A DNA stretch of 64,000 nucleotides from Ceriagrion tenellum (GCA_963169105.1 OY720637.1:55016964-55080963), one strand, 5' to 3'. Positions 25,315 to 36,800 are shown, numbered from the stretch's first letter. Program-made: numbers and translations. Notes: generated by a model not told the origin, from the letters alone.

Positions 25315-25426
25315 ATCTGTAAGTCAAACTTTGTGACTTCTACAGTTTTATTAAAATGAGTTCAACCGGTTTCGGCAGTTACACCATCGTCAGGTGCACT
25401 ATTTACAAAACTGTGGTAGACACTAA
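25315..25426 (-). ncRNA. Hammerhead-like motif split by Harbinger insertion
   Basis: The minus strand reads CTGACGA (25393-25387), a GG/CC-closed stem II, GAAAC (25373-25369) and CGGTT, giving a GTT triplet at the expected cleavage position. Helix I distal pairing is strong: ACAGTTTT pairs AAAACTGT, with further pairing inside. The 5' strand of helix I continues on the far side of the Harbinger element: AAGTTTGACTTAC at 29447-29459 is the inverse of GTAAGTCAAACTT at 25319-25331. Removing the Harbinger element and one TAA would leave about 45 nt of imperfect helix I. Base order is seen; activity is inference. Confidence 0.5.
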
Positions 25427-25570
25427 GGCCGGTATTCATAGACGGGATGAATAATCAATGATTGCAAAATCAACGATTATTCGTCAATCATTGATTATTT
25501 TATTTATGTATTCATAGACAGAAAACAATCTCCAATTCATGAATCTCTAATTATTTGGGACAATCTGTAA

Positions 25571-25738
25571 GTCACTATTTACACGTTCCAGTTTCCTTTC
25601 CATTCCTGTCCTATGACGCGTCCTGCGCATGCGCTCTAATCTATTCCGGGTCTCGCCACCCGAAATAGATTAGAGCGCATGCGCAGGACGCGTCATAGGA
25701 CAGGAATGGAAAGGAAACTGGAACGTGTAAATAGTGAC
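25571..25738. repeat. 80-bp hairpin, near-perfect palindrome
   Basis: Arms 25571-25650 and 25659-25738 are complementary over 80 bp with a single mismatch; the loop is 8 nt. Outside it, partial complementarity continues (AATCTGTAA at 25562 and TTACAGATT at 25752) after an 11-nt offset. The arms are GC-rich compared with the surrounding Harbinger sequence. No terminal repeats or target duplication could be assigned. Confidence 0.92.
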
Positions 25739-25985
25739 TAATTGGTGAATTACAGATTGGATGTATGTTTATTTTTGAGTGGTATGAGAAATTGAAGAGG
25801 CAAAACATTTTGTGGGTATCGTTAAATTTTTATTCAAGTTGAGTATATAGTTTTATTAATTGCATATTGAAAAAGAAAATAAAAAATGGATTGGCAATGT
25901 TTTTTTGATAAAAATGAATTAGCCGTGACTACATTACTTATTTCTTATGATTATTCAACGTTAATAAAGGCGTTGCTAGGGAAAA

Positions 25986-26678
25986 TCAACAAACAGTAAT
26001 ATCGTATTCCGGCAAGTGTTGATGATGTAGCGTGTGCTGTTTAACGTCAGGAATTGTCCGACCATAAGTGTGGTCTCCTCTTTTTTCTATTCTCACAAAG
26101 AGACACCTGAGGCACCGATTCGTTGCCTGAACATCATAAGAAACAGACGGTCTGATGGTGTCAGCTATTTGGACGGCCAAAACATTAGTTATATGTTTCA
26201 CAGTTCTGGACACCGTTGGCTGCGAAACAGAACTAGCAATCCCTACATATGTATGTAAAACACTAAAGAAGACGAAGATTAGCGGTAGCAGCATTTATAT
26301 CTGATCATTACCGATAAAGAAAATTTGAAATATGTAATTAGTAGCAATTGATGATAGCTTACGAGTAAAACATTCACGGCAATTTCGGCCGAGATTAAAT
26401 TCAGCATGAAGATTTTTTTAAATACTGCGTGATTAAAAACCGCTGTGATATATTTTTTTTAATTTGTAATATGATATCAACAATTCAATATCGATGCCTA
26501 AGCGTAAAATCTCAAAGCAATGAGCCACAGTAGCACAAGAGGAACTGTCAGTCCTCGCGGAAAGTGTCGATATATGAACAATAGTTCTAACAAGAATAGT
26601 TCTTGTAAGAAGAATACACTCGATCACTACGGGTTTTGAGAATCGGTATCCTCTATTAAACTCTTCGTCTGTCAACAC
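25986..26678 (-). pseudogene. Harbinger transposase remnant
   Basis: Two minus-strand blocks remain. The N-terminal block (about 26678-26433) starts LTDEEFNRGYRFSKPVV, the conserved SDEEF..YRFSK opening of Harbinger transposases. It also includes LRLGIDIELLI, matching the usual region before the helix-turn-helix. The second block (about 26294-25986) has VSQPTVSRTVKHITNVL, the family's SQPTVSR motif. The frame between them and the following catalytic DDE region is broken or lost, and no FPDVIGCIDGTH-type motif could be read. The gene is dead; the closely spaced ends suggest the element moved before decaying. Confidence 0.8.
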
Positions 26679-26913
26679 TCATGTCTATTGTTACAGCAAG
26701 TTAGATAACGGATTTTAAACAGATTTTGTCGTATATCATAAGCGGTCCATCACCAGACCCCAGTGAGGCCATTGACATTAAAGATTCACCCTGTAGTACG
26801 AATTTTGTGGAAAGTATCACGAGAAAAAAGGCGAGGTGAAGTCCTATGATATGACATGTAACTCGGAGGAAAAATTTCTCTCTGGTCGTGAATATAAAGA
26901 TGGAAAAAAAAAC

Positions 26914-26988
26914 GGCGGCCAAACGGCTCGAACGCTATCACCTTCACGCACGAAACCGCGGCGCTAACCACTACACCAAACGATTCTT
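26914..26988 (-). repeat. tRNA-derived SINE head
   Basis: The minus strand reads TTGGTGTAGTGGTTAGCGC (A box) and GCGTTCGAGCC (B-box-like), about 30 nt apart, typical of a tRNA-derived SINE. The Tigger-like element inserted at the adjoining TA (26992-26993). Confidence 0.6.
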
Positions 26989-26993
26989 TATTA

Positions 26994-28602
26994 GAGGTAA
27001 AGGTGGTTATATGAGCCCCTACTTTCATTTTTCTTATAATAATTTTTTTTGTACGCTTTTAACTAAATTACTTATGTGGAACTTCAACTATAACATTTGG
27101 TTAATATATTTAAAAAATATGGAGTTGATTAAATGAACAGAGAGTTAGATAAAATAAAAAAATCCAAACAAGTCGTTTTGTTGAAAAAAATTTCTGTGCT
27201 GGTATTATGAGCCCCTAGAGTAAGTACATGGAAGACATGGTTATAACAGATTAGTCACACAAATATCCTTATATGAACATTATTTTATTAATTATAAAAA
27301 ACAATAGGTTATGGGTATAGGTTATAGGGTTATAAGTAGGAAAAAATAAATAAAATACATTTTCTACAAAAATCGCAAACGTAGACATCCTTTTCAGCCC
27401 CAGCACACTCATTATGTGCCCACATTTCGCACATCATACACTGAATCCAGAGTTCTCCATGATGGTCTTCAGAGTAGAGCCCATCACAAAACATACAGAC
27501 GGTGTGTTCATCTCTGGGATTAAGAACTCCCACTGGCATTTCCAAAACCGACTCTCCCGAATTGACAGAACAGTCTGATTCATCTGAATCTTTGTCTAGA
27601 CCTACAAGAATTTTCCGTTTTACAGGTCGTTTGACTGTGGTTTTTTTCTTTTTAGAAGCCTGGATTGTTTCTCTTTTCTTTTCTTCAATTCTTCTTTTTT
27701 TATCCTCAGTCAATACAGATAGGACATCCTTGTGCCGCCTCATAAAATGGTCAAACCACGCCCTACCAGCTAACCCCTCTCTTGTGAATGGATTTTTGAT
27801 TTCATTTTTCTCACAAAGTAGGTATGCTATTCTTCGAACATCTTCCCTGGTAAGACCATAAAATTTGCTCTCCATCAGAAGCAGGTACTCAACTAGCTCC
27901 TTTTCCAACTCATCTCCCATTATAGTTTTTCTTCCCTGTCGAGTGGCAGCTGCTTCTTCCGGCGGTTTGTCAACTCGAGCAAGCCTTTGCAGAGTTGGTC
28001 TTGGGACAGAAAATTTCTGGGAAGCCTTTTTCAAACCCATTTCTTTATTTCTAACTGCCTTTATTGCCATGGCCATGTCATCAGAATTCCATATTTTTCT
28101 TTTAGGTTTAGGTTTTAAGCCTAGAACTTTACGTGGCATCTGAAACAATAAAAGTACGAAGACAAGTTGAAGTGTATGTAATATGAGCCCCTCAAAAATT
28201 GGGGCTCATATACCAGGCACAGAAGGGGGCTCACATTACCAACATCGCCATATTGGATTTCCTCAAACCATAACCTATATTTGTTACTGTCTAAATCACT
28301 TACCACCTACATTAAATCAAAGTTTAAAACCTACTCTATAAGATTACATAGCCTATAATAGTAAATTTAATTGAATATTAACCGTAATTAAAGACTAAAT
28401 AAGTACCTTTCAAAGTTTTCAGAAGACGTAAAACACAAACACCTGTGGCAACCATAAACTATCATCCAAAACTGAACCAGAGCGCTTTAGTGGCATAAAA
28501 GGGAACTTAATGTAGTGTTTCCAATAATTCCCGATAGATTGTATGTCGAGATATAGGGGGGGCTCATAATACCTACATGGCTCATATAACCACCCTTACC
28601 TC
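26994..28602 (-). mobile_element. Tigger/pogo-like element, 1.6 kb, DDE domain deleted
   Basis: Terminal inverted repeats start GAGGTAAAGGTGGTTATATG at 26994 and mirror the right end at 28602 with one mismatch over about 23 bp; TA flanks both ends. The block ATGAGCCCC recurs at 27011, 27207 and 28181 and, inverted, near 28199, 28228 and 28557, as expected for transposase-binding sites. The only gene is a 269-codon minus-strand ORF (27330-28139). The element lies in the Harbinger body and is therefore younger than it. Confidence 0.9.
27330..28139 (-). CDS. Tigger-derived DNA-binding/PHD protein lacking the DDE domain
   Basis: 269 codons, uninterrupted. The start is the ATG at 28139, immediately after a pyrimidine-rich TTTCAG that looks like a 3' splice site, so an upstream 5' exon is likely. 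Residues 1-16 are basic; about 20-55 form a pipsqueak-type helix-turn-helix (GLKKASQKFSVPRPTLQR). About 75-140 resemble the CENP-B/Tc5-type second DNA-binding domain (GLTREDVRRIAY, AWFDHFMRRH). Then comes a lysine-rich linker with several KKRK-like patches and an acidic stretch. Residues 215-258 form a C4HC3 PHD-like finger (CMFC, WIQCMMC, WAHNEC, CDFC), common at the end of pogo transposases. The whole catalytic DDE domain is absent. A poly(A) signal lies at 27289-27284. It may act as a repressor that binds element ends, or be an unselected deletion product that happens to stay open. Confidence 0.8.
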   Translation of the reverse strand: MPRKVLGLKPKPKRKIWNSDDMAMAIKAVRNKEMGLKKASQKFSVPRPTLQRLARVDKPPEEAAATRQGRKTIMGDELEKELVEYLLLMESKFYGLTREDVRRIAYLLCEKNEIKNPFTREGLAGRAWFDHFMRRHKDVLSVLTEDKKRRIEEKKRETIQASKKKKTTVKRPVKRKILVGLDKDSDESDCSVNSGESVLEMPVGVLNPRDEHTVCMFCDGLYSEDHHGELWIQCMMCEMWAHNECAGAEKDVYVCDFCRKCILFIFSYL

Positions 28603-29447
28603 TACTAATGCGCGTTAATAAGACATATACCGAAAGTCGCTTTGAGGGTGATTGAGACGGGTGATGTGAGGCTCTAGAACATCCTGGCAAGAGTAAATAT
28701 TCCCAGCTTTTTTATACTAAGGGCGGATATTTCTGATTATAAACTGATTAATTACAATACAACTAGGATACGTTTGACGAAGTCCAAGGCGAACTAGCCT
28801 TTGACCTCGTGCACGGCATTGAAAATACGGCATTTAAATCGGCGAGTCAGGGTACGTAGTCTCCCCATGTGAGTAATTTGGATTTGTTGGATCCCTAATG
28901 TGTATTTTTCGCAGCCTTTAGTGATACGCTGGTACATCGTCATCGGCAATCACATACGCTAATATATCCGAACGAATTTCCATTGCACGGAAATCCTAAT
29001 CAGTTCAAGGTAGTCAATAATCCTAATCAATTCAAGACGTTCATCTAGAGTATATAGACTTTTCTATGCCTTTATTGCCGTATAAAATTGTACAGTTGGA
29101 ACGTAAAGACATGTCGAGAATATGTCGTAAACAATCACAGAACTACCGAAGTGCAACATAGAAAAACTCTAATTAATTACGGTCGAGAGCTTAATTCACG
29201 AATCAATGATTATTTGGCCAAATAATTACAGTTTGCTTGACTATGAATACTAGAACTATAAACAATGATTATTTGACGACTATGAATACATAATAATCAG
29301 AGATTGATGAATCTCTGATTCAAGAATCATCGATTGACGAATCACTGATTCTTTGACGACTATGAGTAAGAAACAGTAATTAATTAGAGATATAATCATA
29401 GATTGAAACGAATCTGTGATTATTGAGGACTATGAATACCGGCCTAA

Positions 29448-30949
29448 GTTTGACTTACTAATATGTCAACCTTCCACCAAGTGAAACCTTCAACTTTTGA
29501 ATTTAATAAAAAAAATCTTGAATTTGCTCTGGTTAGTCTATGTGCACGGTGGTAAGGAATATTTGTTGGAGTTTTTCTTTCAAATTCAGTGTCCCCACTT
29601 CGTTTTTTATTCTCGGATACCTTCTCCTCCTTTTATGCCCACCTCCAATCTCGTATCCCACTTCACCTTGAGCTCCACCACCCTCCTCTCCCTCGACAAG
29701 CCGGCGTTCTTCCGCACCCCGTGTCGCTCTCATTAATCCCCTGCATCCGCCTGCTCTTCCAATTTTCCCCAAGCATATACCCTGCCCCCACCTGCAGCCA
29801 GTCTACATTCATTCCTCTCCCACAATTCCTCGCTCTGCTTTTACCCTTACTCCCCCAACCCACCCCCCCCTCCGGCCTTCCTGCTCCTTTACCATAACCG
29901 CGTCTCCGAAATCTGCATATAGATAAAGCAAAGGGTACGAGCCTCCTCCGTTTCTGCTGTTGGGAATCCCCCTCCACATCAGAGATTTGCCTTTCCCTTG
30001 TCCAACTCTATTACTTAGTGATTTTAAACAATGCGCCGCCCTTTAACTTAGTCCGTTTTATTTCATTACCTTCATCATTGTTTCTTTCGTCATTTTTTTA
30101 AGAGACGGAATGCAGAGGAATTGTTTGCGGTTTTTTTGTGTTGCATCGTTCTCAATTCCATTACCGAGGGCTTTGTTGGGTGGATTGAATGCTATCACAG
30201 TTGAGATACTCCTCATTTTTACTCAACGGAGATAAAGTACGGCTGTCTTCTTCAATTACTGTCAAAATATTTATGAAAATTTTTCCCTGACCCCGGTAGA
30301 CGAATGTGCTTCCTCTAATAATGTATGTTTAAATTCTTATTATTTGCTGTCGCGACGTGAAGTTACTATTGTATGTAATTTATTGAAAAATTGTTCGGTC
30401 TAATATACGTGTGAAACCGAAAGTAAATGTTTCCTGTTCTTTCTCTTTAAAAAAAGATTAACCTAGCTCTCACCTAAACTACTTTTCATTCGGTCGCAGC
30501 TTTTAAAATCTGTGCCAAGTCGGTACGTTTTCTGCTTCCTTTACTGTGTCATTGGGTGTTTATATCCCTCAAAGTTCTCTTATAACAAACATCTCGAATA
30601 AAAAAAAGATTCATCTTTCGAAGAACACTCAAAAGTATCGATGAAAGAGTTTCTATAAGAATCAGTTCCCGTGCCTCACACCCTGGTGCTTTTACGGTAT
30701 TTCGTAGATGTAGAAGTAGTCGCTATTTGATTCTAGGATTCTGTTTACAGTTTCTTTAATCGGGGAGAATTTAACATAAAATCACCTGTTCAGCGTAAGA
30801 TTAATAACCGAAGTTTTACAACATATCTATTCCCGTGATTCTCTGGTAGCCTGCAAGTCAGCAAAAACAGCTTCTCTGATGAAAAAAATGATGATTTGAT
30901 GTTTGCATTTAACATCCCTGCCGAAAATGGGATACGTAAGTTTTTGGGA
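29448..30949. other. Unannotated DNA with CT-rich patch
   Basis: The right flank of the Harbinger element. A pyrimidine-rich patch at 29580-29900 gives proline/leucine-rich frames without motifs. No gene is seen. Confidence 0.4.
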
Positions 30950-31345
30950 TTGTAGAGTACGAGTGGCGTTCCGCACGCCGAGTGCACGTTTGACTATACT
31001 TGGTGTACGTTGGATCTGTGCTCTGTGACGTATGTACGTCTCCGGCACGCTCCCTATACGTTCGTGCTCATCACCGTGATTCGCGCCTGTACGCTTCCTG
31101 CACTGCTGTCAGGCAGTGCGCACGACGTGCGCCACTGAAACGCTTAAAGGAACGGGATTGGAGCAGAACGAGAACGCTCCCGATATACTTTATTTTTATC
31201 CCGCACTGCGGGATTATTCTTCCCGCACACCATATTCTGTCGCCGAGTACGCATGCAAGTCGGGAATTGCGTGTGTCATGCACGTCTCGTACTTATTTCA
31301 TTTCATTGACGCTCATGCACATTTTTACGTACGTATGACAAACCC
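30950..31345. repeat. GTACG/CACG-motif-rich segment, left of mariner
   Basis: Many short motifs such as TGTACG, GTACGC, ACGTACGT and TGCACG occur within 400 bp, with CpG density well above the background. It shares the motif set and TTCATTGACG with 32985-33300 on the other side of the mariner. It may be the end of an unidentified DNA transposon with clustered subterminal sites. Confidence 0.4.
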
Positions 31346-31895
31346 GCGAATTTGAAGAATAGGATGTCTGTCACTTTCGCTATCCTGTAGAGGAATTATA
31401 TTAGACTCATGACTTAATTAGTCCTTAATAGTTATTAATAGTCCTTAAAAATTAGAAATATCTCCTGAAACAACCTACAGTGCTAGACGATCGACGTAAT
31501 CGTTCCACTTCTTGTGCTCTCTTTCTTCGACGGTATTCCGTGCGGCAAGGCACAGGCTAGTTGATAGCGAAGGTAGCGATTTTTATGGCGACGCATATTG
31601 ATTATTGCTTGAGTACTTAGCATAGTACAAAAGAACTAATGGGAACGTGTGTCCTTTGTTTCCACAAGTGTTTTCCGTTGCGAGACGTAAACATACCGCC
31701 CTAGATGTATGAGAAATGTAACCTGCAAAACAGCCGCGCAAGCAATCCGAGTGAGTGCAAATGTTATAAAACGTCGCAGCAATTTGTCATAGCTCAGTAA
31801 TTAATTTGTCAAAGCTCAAAGAACACTATAATTTTATTATTAAAATAATCTTACTATGACAAATTCCCAAATCCCAAGATGCGTGCCTATACATA
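31346..31895. other. Unannotated DNA
   Basis: Nothing is recognised between the GTACG-rich segment and the mariner. Confidence 0.4.
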
Positions 31896-32877
31896 CGAGG
31901 TGTGTGAGAAAAGTAATAAGACTGATTTTTCATTTACCAAAGTTTTTATTTTTTTCAAACAACAATGTTATCCCCTTTAAAGTAGTTCCCTTGGGCAGCT
32001 ATACACCGGCGGAGTCGTTGTTCCCACTCTTGGTAGCAGCGCTGGAAGTCTTCAACTGGTATGGCTTTTAACTGGTCGGTCACAGTCTTTTGAATGTTCT
32101 CCAGAGTTTCAAAATGACGTCCCTTTTATGACATGTTTCAATTTCGGGAAAAGGAAAAAGTCACAAGGACTCAAATCAGGTGAATAGGGGGGTTGAGGAA
32201 CAACAGAAATGCGTTTTGAGGTCAAAAATTCACTGATGGAAATGGCCGTGTGACACGGGGCACACGTTTCTTCGATTGTCCTACTGTTCAGTTGTGAGGT
32301 TTTTCGGCACCATTTTGGCACAAATCTTTCGCATGCCCAAATCGTCTGTCAAAATTTGATGTACGGTGAAAGTGTTTAAATTTAACAGTTCACTCATCAT
32401 CCTTATTGTTAAACGACGGTGTGATCTCACAAGAGCCCTCACACGTTCAACGTTTTCGTCAGTTTTTGAAGTTGAAGGTCTCCCTGAGCGAGGTTGATCT
32501 TCAACGCCTTGTGTTCTTGGCCTTCCAAAAATGATTTGTGCCAGCGGAAAACTTGTGCTCTTGATAAGCAATGTTCCCCATAGGCCTGTTTCAACTTTTC
32601 AAAAGTCACACTCGCGGATTCACCAAGTTTAACACAAAACTTGATTGCACTACGTTGCTCTAAATTCCGATGCTCCATTTTTGTAACACACAACAAAAAC
32701 ACAAGTTCACTGATGGCGCTGTCAAAAATAATGTGTTAGCTGTACGCTGTTGAAACTCGGAACTCGGACTGAGAAAGTGGAAGGGATAAACAAACCGGTC
32801 TAACGCAGGCCGGTAGACACGACGTTGCCAGATCGCCCGCAGTGCTATCCGTTCAAAATTTTATTTCAGAAACACTA
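31896..32877 (-). mobile_element. mariner element, internally deleted
   Basis: The left end is TA followed by CGAGGTGTGTGAGAAAAGTA (31896), the common mariner terminal repeat. A decayed inverted counterpart (TTTATTTCAGAAACACTAG) ends near 32877. The minus-strand transposase pseudogene fills most of the interior. At about 980 bp it is shorter than the roughly 1.3 kb of complete mariners, matching the internal deletion seen in the protein. Confidence 0.88.
31955..32678 (-). pseudogene. mariner transposase, deleted and frameshifted
   Basis: The start is the ATG at 32678 (MEHRNLEQRSAIKFCVKLG), followed by the first helix-turn-helix up to AQVFRWHKSFLEG. A frameshift leads to GRPSTSKTDENVERVRALV and the second helix-turn-helix (RLTIRMMSELLNLN...VHQILTDDLGMRK). 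After KMVPKNLT the protein jumps straight to APCHTAISISEFL and PPYSPDLSPCDFFLFPKLK, so the segment with the first two catalytic aspartates is gone while the third (SPCDFF) remains. A further frameshift precedes the C-terminus ENIQKTVTDQ...GNYFKGDNIV and the stop at 31957-31955. It cannot catalyse transposition. Confidence 0.9.
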
Positions 32878-32984
32878 GAGGGGTTGAAACTTAGGATTGG
32901 AAAGAATAATGTAATCTAGTGGAGTATGATTAAAATAAAGTATGGTTTAGTGAATTAAAAGGGTTTTTGTGGATCTGCCTTACT

Positions 32985-33300
32985 TCATCCCGGCTTTGCG
33001 CATTTCGGTTTCATACGTACACCGTACGTACTATGCCAGGAACCACACGCCAACTTACGTCTCCTTCACGCTTCAATGCACAAGTCACGAATACATTTCG
33101 TGTACTGTTCCAGAGTTGTCATTCGTGCACGCTTAAAATGGGCCAATCTACGCTTTAAGCATCGTTGCTGTACGCTTTGTGCACGCTTCATTGACGTTTT
33201 TCTTACAGCTGCAAAGCTCACACGTACGTTTCGTTTACGCTACCTGTACGCCAGCAGCAAAGCAACAAGTGTACGTTACCTGTACATGACCATTTTCGGC
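32985..33300. repeat. GTACG/CACGCTT-motif-rich segment, right of mariner
   Basis: Repeated short motifs (GTACGC, CACGCTT, ACGTACG, TGTACG) recur at irregular spacing, as in 30950-31345. It may be the other end of one interrupted element, or a second copy. Confidence 0.4.
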
Positions 33301-33503
33301 GGGGATGTAGAGGTCCACCAGGTCTCCCTTAAAGGATATAGTAGTTTTAGAGGAAAAAATCAAGCTACAGGTCGGTTAGCTGTTATAATAATAAGAAATG
33401 AAGTCTAACCTCAATGCATCGACGCTGTATGGATTCTGTCGAATATTATATAGTTTTTTGAACTTCCAACGTGATTATTTCTATCATTATGCTCCAGCTA
33501 AAC

Positions 33504-33864
33504 CAGCAACTCCTCACACCCTATTTGTATAGACACACATCATCATCAGTTTCTTACACATTCTACATCATTGCATGCCTCACAGTTGTCTACAATATTC
33601 TGCCAGAAAGAAGCATTTGTTGTATTGTGTTCCATAAAACAGCGACTTCTCACACCATATTTTTATTTACACACATTCTTATCAGTTTCTTACATGTTCT
33701 ACACCATTGCATGCCTTACAATGTTTTCAATATTCTGCCAACAAGAAGTATTTATTTCATTGTGTTCCATAAAATAGCAACTCCTCTCCCTCTTTTTGAT
33801 TTTTCATCTATTCTTTATCAGTTTCTCACACATCCTACGTCATTGTATGCCTTACAAACGCCTT
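33504..33864 (+). repeat. Tandem repeat, ~136-bp unit, 2.65 copies
   Basis: AGCAACTCCTC-type unit starts lie at 33504, 33641 and 33776 (spacing 137 and 135 bp). Units share CATCAGTTTCTTACA, CATTGCATGCCT, AATATTCTGCCA and TGTGTTCCATAAAA. The third unit is cut off near 33864. The 131-codon frame at 33471-33866 is the repeat translated and shows the same period; it has no family motif. Confidence 0.9.
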
Positions 33865-36800
33865 AAATATTACGCTTCATTTTCCTGCTTCTCCGCTGGC
33901 CTAAATGTCTTCTCCGTTTTGTACCAATCCAACAGTTTGCGCTTCCACTTTAACTCTGCTGTTTATACAAGCGAAATAATTTTTAAATGTCAAGGAAATT
34001 TTGTTCCCCCCTCTTCCATCAAAGGTTATCCTGCTTTCAACATGTTGTATATCCTACTGGCAGATAACATTCGAGTACTGAAACATAGTCGGTGTCAACA
34101 TAAAGCTTGAATATTTTTAGCAATGAAATCAGCATGAGCTCCATACACTCAAGAATTACTTTCAGTACATATGTATTCATGCATACATTTGAACTCCATG
34201 TATTCTTTTCTCTGGGGTAAAACAGATATTTTTGCCTTCCTAATTTATATTGAAAATTTAGTATGCTAATAGCTTTAGTTGACGAAATGTTATAAAAATT
34301 AATTTTATAATTTATATCAAAATTGTGCTGTGATTTCTGTAGAAAACTGAATGAAAATAGAAGGAACACTGAGTTGCTTCATTCAAATGTAATGAGAATT
34401 GAATTTGAAGCTTGAAAATTTTATTCTAATTTCAGTAGTTCCTTCATAAGTACCAGACTTACGAAGCACACCGAGATTGAAGTGCTTTCATGCATAAAAT
34501 TCAATAATATTTATGTATATGTAATTCATTTTAATGTTGAGTTTATTGCGCTGATTCACTGACGACTAACCTGACGGAGTTCTACTCCCCGCTCTCTGTC
34601 GCAACCAAAGCATCGGCAACTTCCAAGATGAAATGCAACTAAAATCGCCTTATACTTTCTGTGTACTCTAAGAAATGTTTTGCCGGATATATTTAATTTT
34701 TAAAATGAGGGGTAATATTAAGGTTTTATTTCTTTTTTTTCAGCTTGGTCGGTATTTCCTGATATTTTGACGACTTTCAACTGATTTCCTAGTTAAATTC
34801 TCTGTGAATCGGTGTGGTGTATTGGATACACCTTAAAAACCATGTACTTCTCCTGACATTATTATGTGTTCTGAATAGTTTTTTTTGCTATTTGTTCATA
34901 GGAATCTTTTCATGATTATGGTTGTCTTAGCATGCTTATCATGTTTGTAGTCTCTTTTACATTTGATTCCACCTATTTGACCTCTGCCTCATGACCGCTA
35001 GTCAGTGTATTTTGCCGATGTCATGCAAATATTTTAGCTCTGTTAGGGGATATTACTTAATATTAACGTAGTAGCAATTGAACTTCAGTGATGATATTTA
35101 CTATCATCTTTTATTTTCATATATTGAGAATTGATCGGTTTTGACTAGATGGACTCGTACGCTTTGAAGGTATTATCATCGCATGTTATGAGATTTAAAA
35201 TTGTAAAGTGCTGATCTCCACCCTATGATTTTATTTTACAAACCGTTATACTATCTCAGGTGGAATACCTTCACCTCATGTTTCATTCGTGAATATTTCA
35301 AAATTATGTATTTTAATGAAACAAATATTATTACTAGATGATAATTCTCGGGAAGAAAAGGAGAAAAATTCTATATAGTTGGGTGCTTTCAGTTAGCGCC
35401 TAGGAAATTCGTGTACTAAGGCTAGTATAAAATCGAGTCGATACCTACAATTTGATTAGAGATATGTTAGGAAAATATATCTTCTCTTTCCATGCTGGTA
35501 AGCAGCCAAATTTTCTCTCTTTCAAATAGAAAGAAGTGAGGTGTATAACCTTTATATAAGCAAAATGTAAAATATGATAAATGATTTATCCAAAAGACAA
35601 AAGAAATCTTCTAAACAATGTCGCTGGGTTTGTGACAGGTTAGCGATTCTCTTCGTACCAATGACCTACTGACCTACCACTCTAAATTAAAAATCCCATT
35701 GCCTTATTTCGAAAAATTTGAAGTAACACTATATTTTTAAATATAGGTATGTGCTAATTTTTTCTAAATTACTGACTTGTTTTTGTTTGGTATTATTGCG
35801 TTTCTTTCAAAGTGGTATTAAATGAGATGAAGTCAATTGAGTCGCCGGAGACTTCAACGACCTGTGCATTTCAGGCACTATCATGCTGTTCGTTGAGACT
35901 CACTGTAGGACAATGCAAATTGCATTTTCAAATCTAGCCTTCACCATTTATGGGGTACCCAATCCCATTCAATGAAATATAAGTTAATATAAAATTAATT
36001 CTCGCGTCGTAACTTAGTGGTAAAAGTATGTGACGAATAAAGACACTACTACCGTTTTATCTGTTGCTCTTTAATCGCATTCTATTTGATGCAATATCGC
36101 CGAGGGAGTGACAAATACGTTAAAGGATCGGGTCGGTGGTGGTGGCATCAATTTATTTATGGATTATCTATCTTTTCCTGGGTGATTAATAAAAGACACT
36201 TTACGCTCAGTACTCCGTCCGTAGGGTGGGACGAAAACTTTTGGCCCTTTCGGGATCCTTCGTTAAGAGAAGACTAAAGCCAGTGCTGGGTTTCACTCCA
36301 CTCTTCCTCCGTTCCTTCAATAGTCCTTCCCTGACTAAACTTCCTTGGCGGTGCAAGTGATTTCAGTTGTCAGTCGTCTCCGTAAATAAACTAACTACGT
36401 AACCCTACCTAAGTGTCATTCATCTACCCAGAACCATTCCTTTTCCCGACTCAAACTGGTCTACAGCCGGCGTGGCTAATTTTTCTTCCCGTTGCAATAA
36501 AATGTGCATTAAGTTTGAACTTTAATGTTATATATTTTCGTATTTTTATATCCCACATTGAGACATTCCAGCAGGAAAAACGCCGTATTTTTGGATGGTG
36601 ATAGTTTTCTAAACTAAGGGCATTGCCAAGTTAAACCAACAGCTGAAGCCATAAATAATTTTGGGTTGTGTAGTCAGTTCTACGATATCTGCCACTAAGT
36701 AAAGATAATCACAAATGAGGGAAAAACTGTGAAGCGAACATTTTTTATCAGTTATTTCATACTTACTCGTTTAACATGAACAAATGGGCGGGCATATAAA

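Larger units (their letters stand above)
25427..29444 (-). mobile_element. Harbinger (PIF/Harbinger) element, 4.0 kb with nested insertions
   Basis: The ends are inverted: GGCCGGTATTCATAG at 25427 and CTATGAATACCGGCC ending at 29444. TAA flanks both sides (25424-25426, 29445-29447). A 3-bp TWA duplication with GG-starting ends is the PIF/Harbinger signature, and remnants of Harbinger transposase lie inside on the minus strand. Subterminal repeats such as TGATTATT and GACTATGAATAC recur near both ends (25440-25520, 29240-29440) and may be transposase sites. The element has been invaded by a hairpin (25571), a SINE piece (26914) and a Tigger-like element (26994). Confidence 0.88.

Noticed and set aside
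33471..33866. 131-codon plus-strand frame
   Set aside because: It is the translation of a 136-bp tandem repeat and shows the same periodicity.
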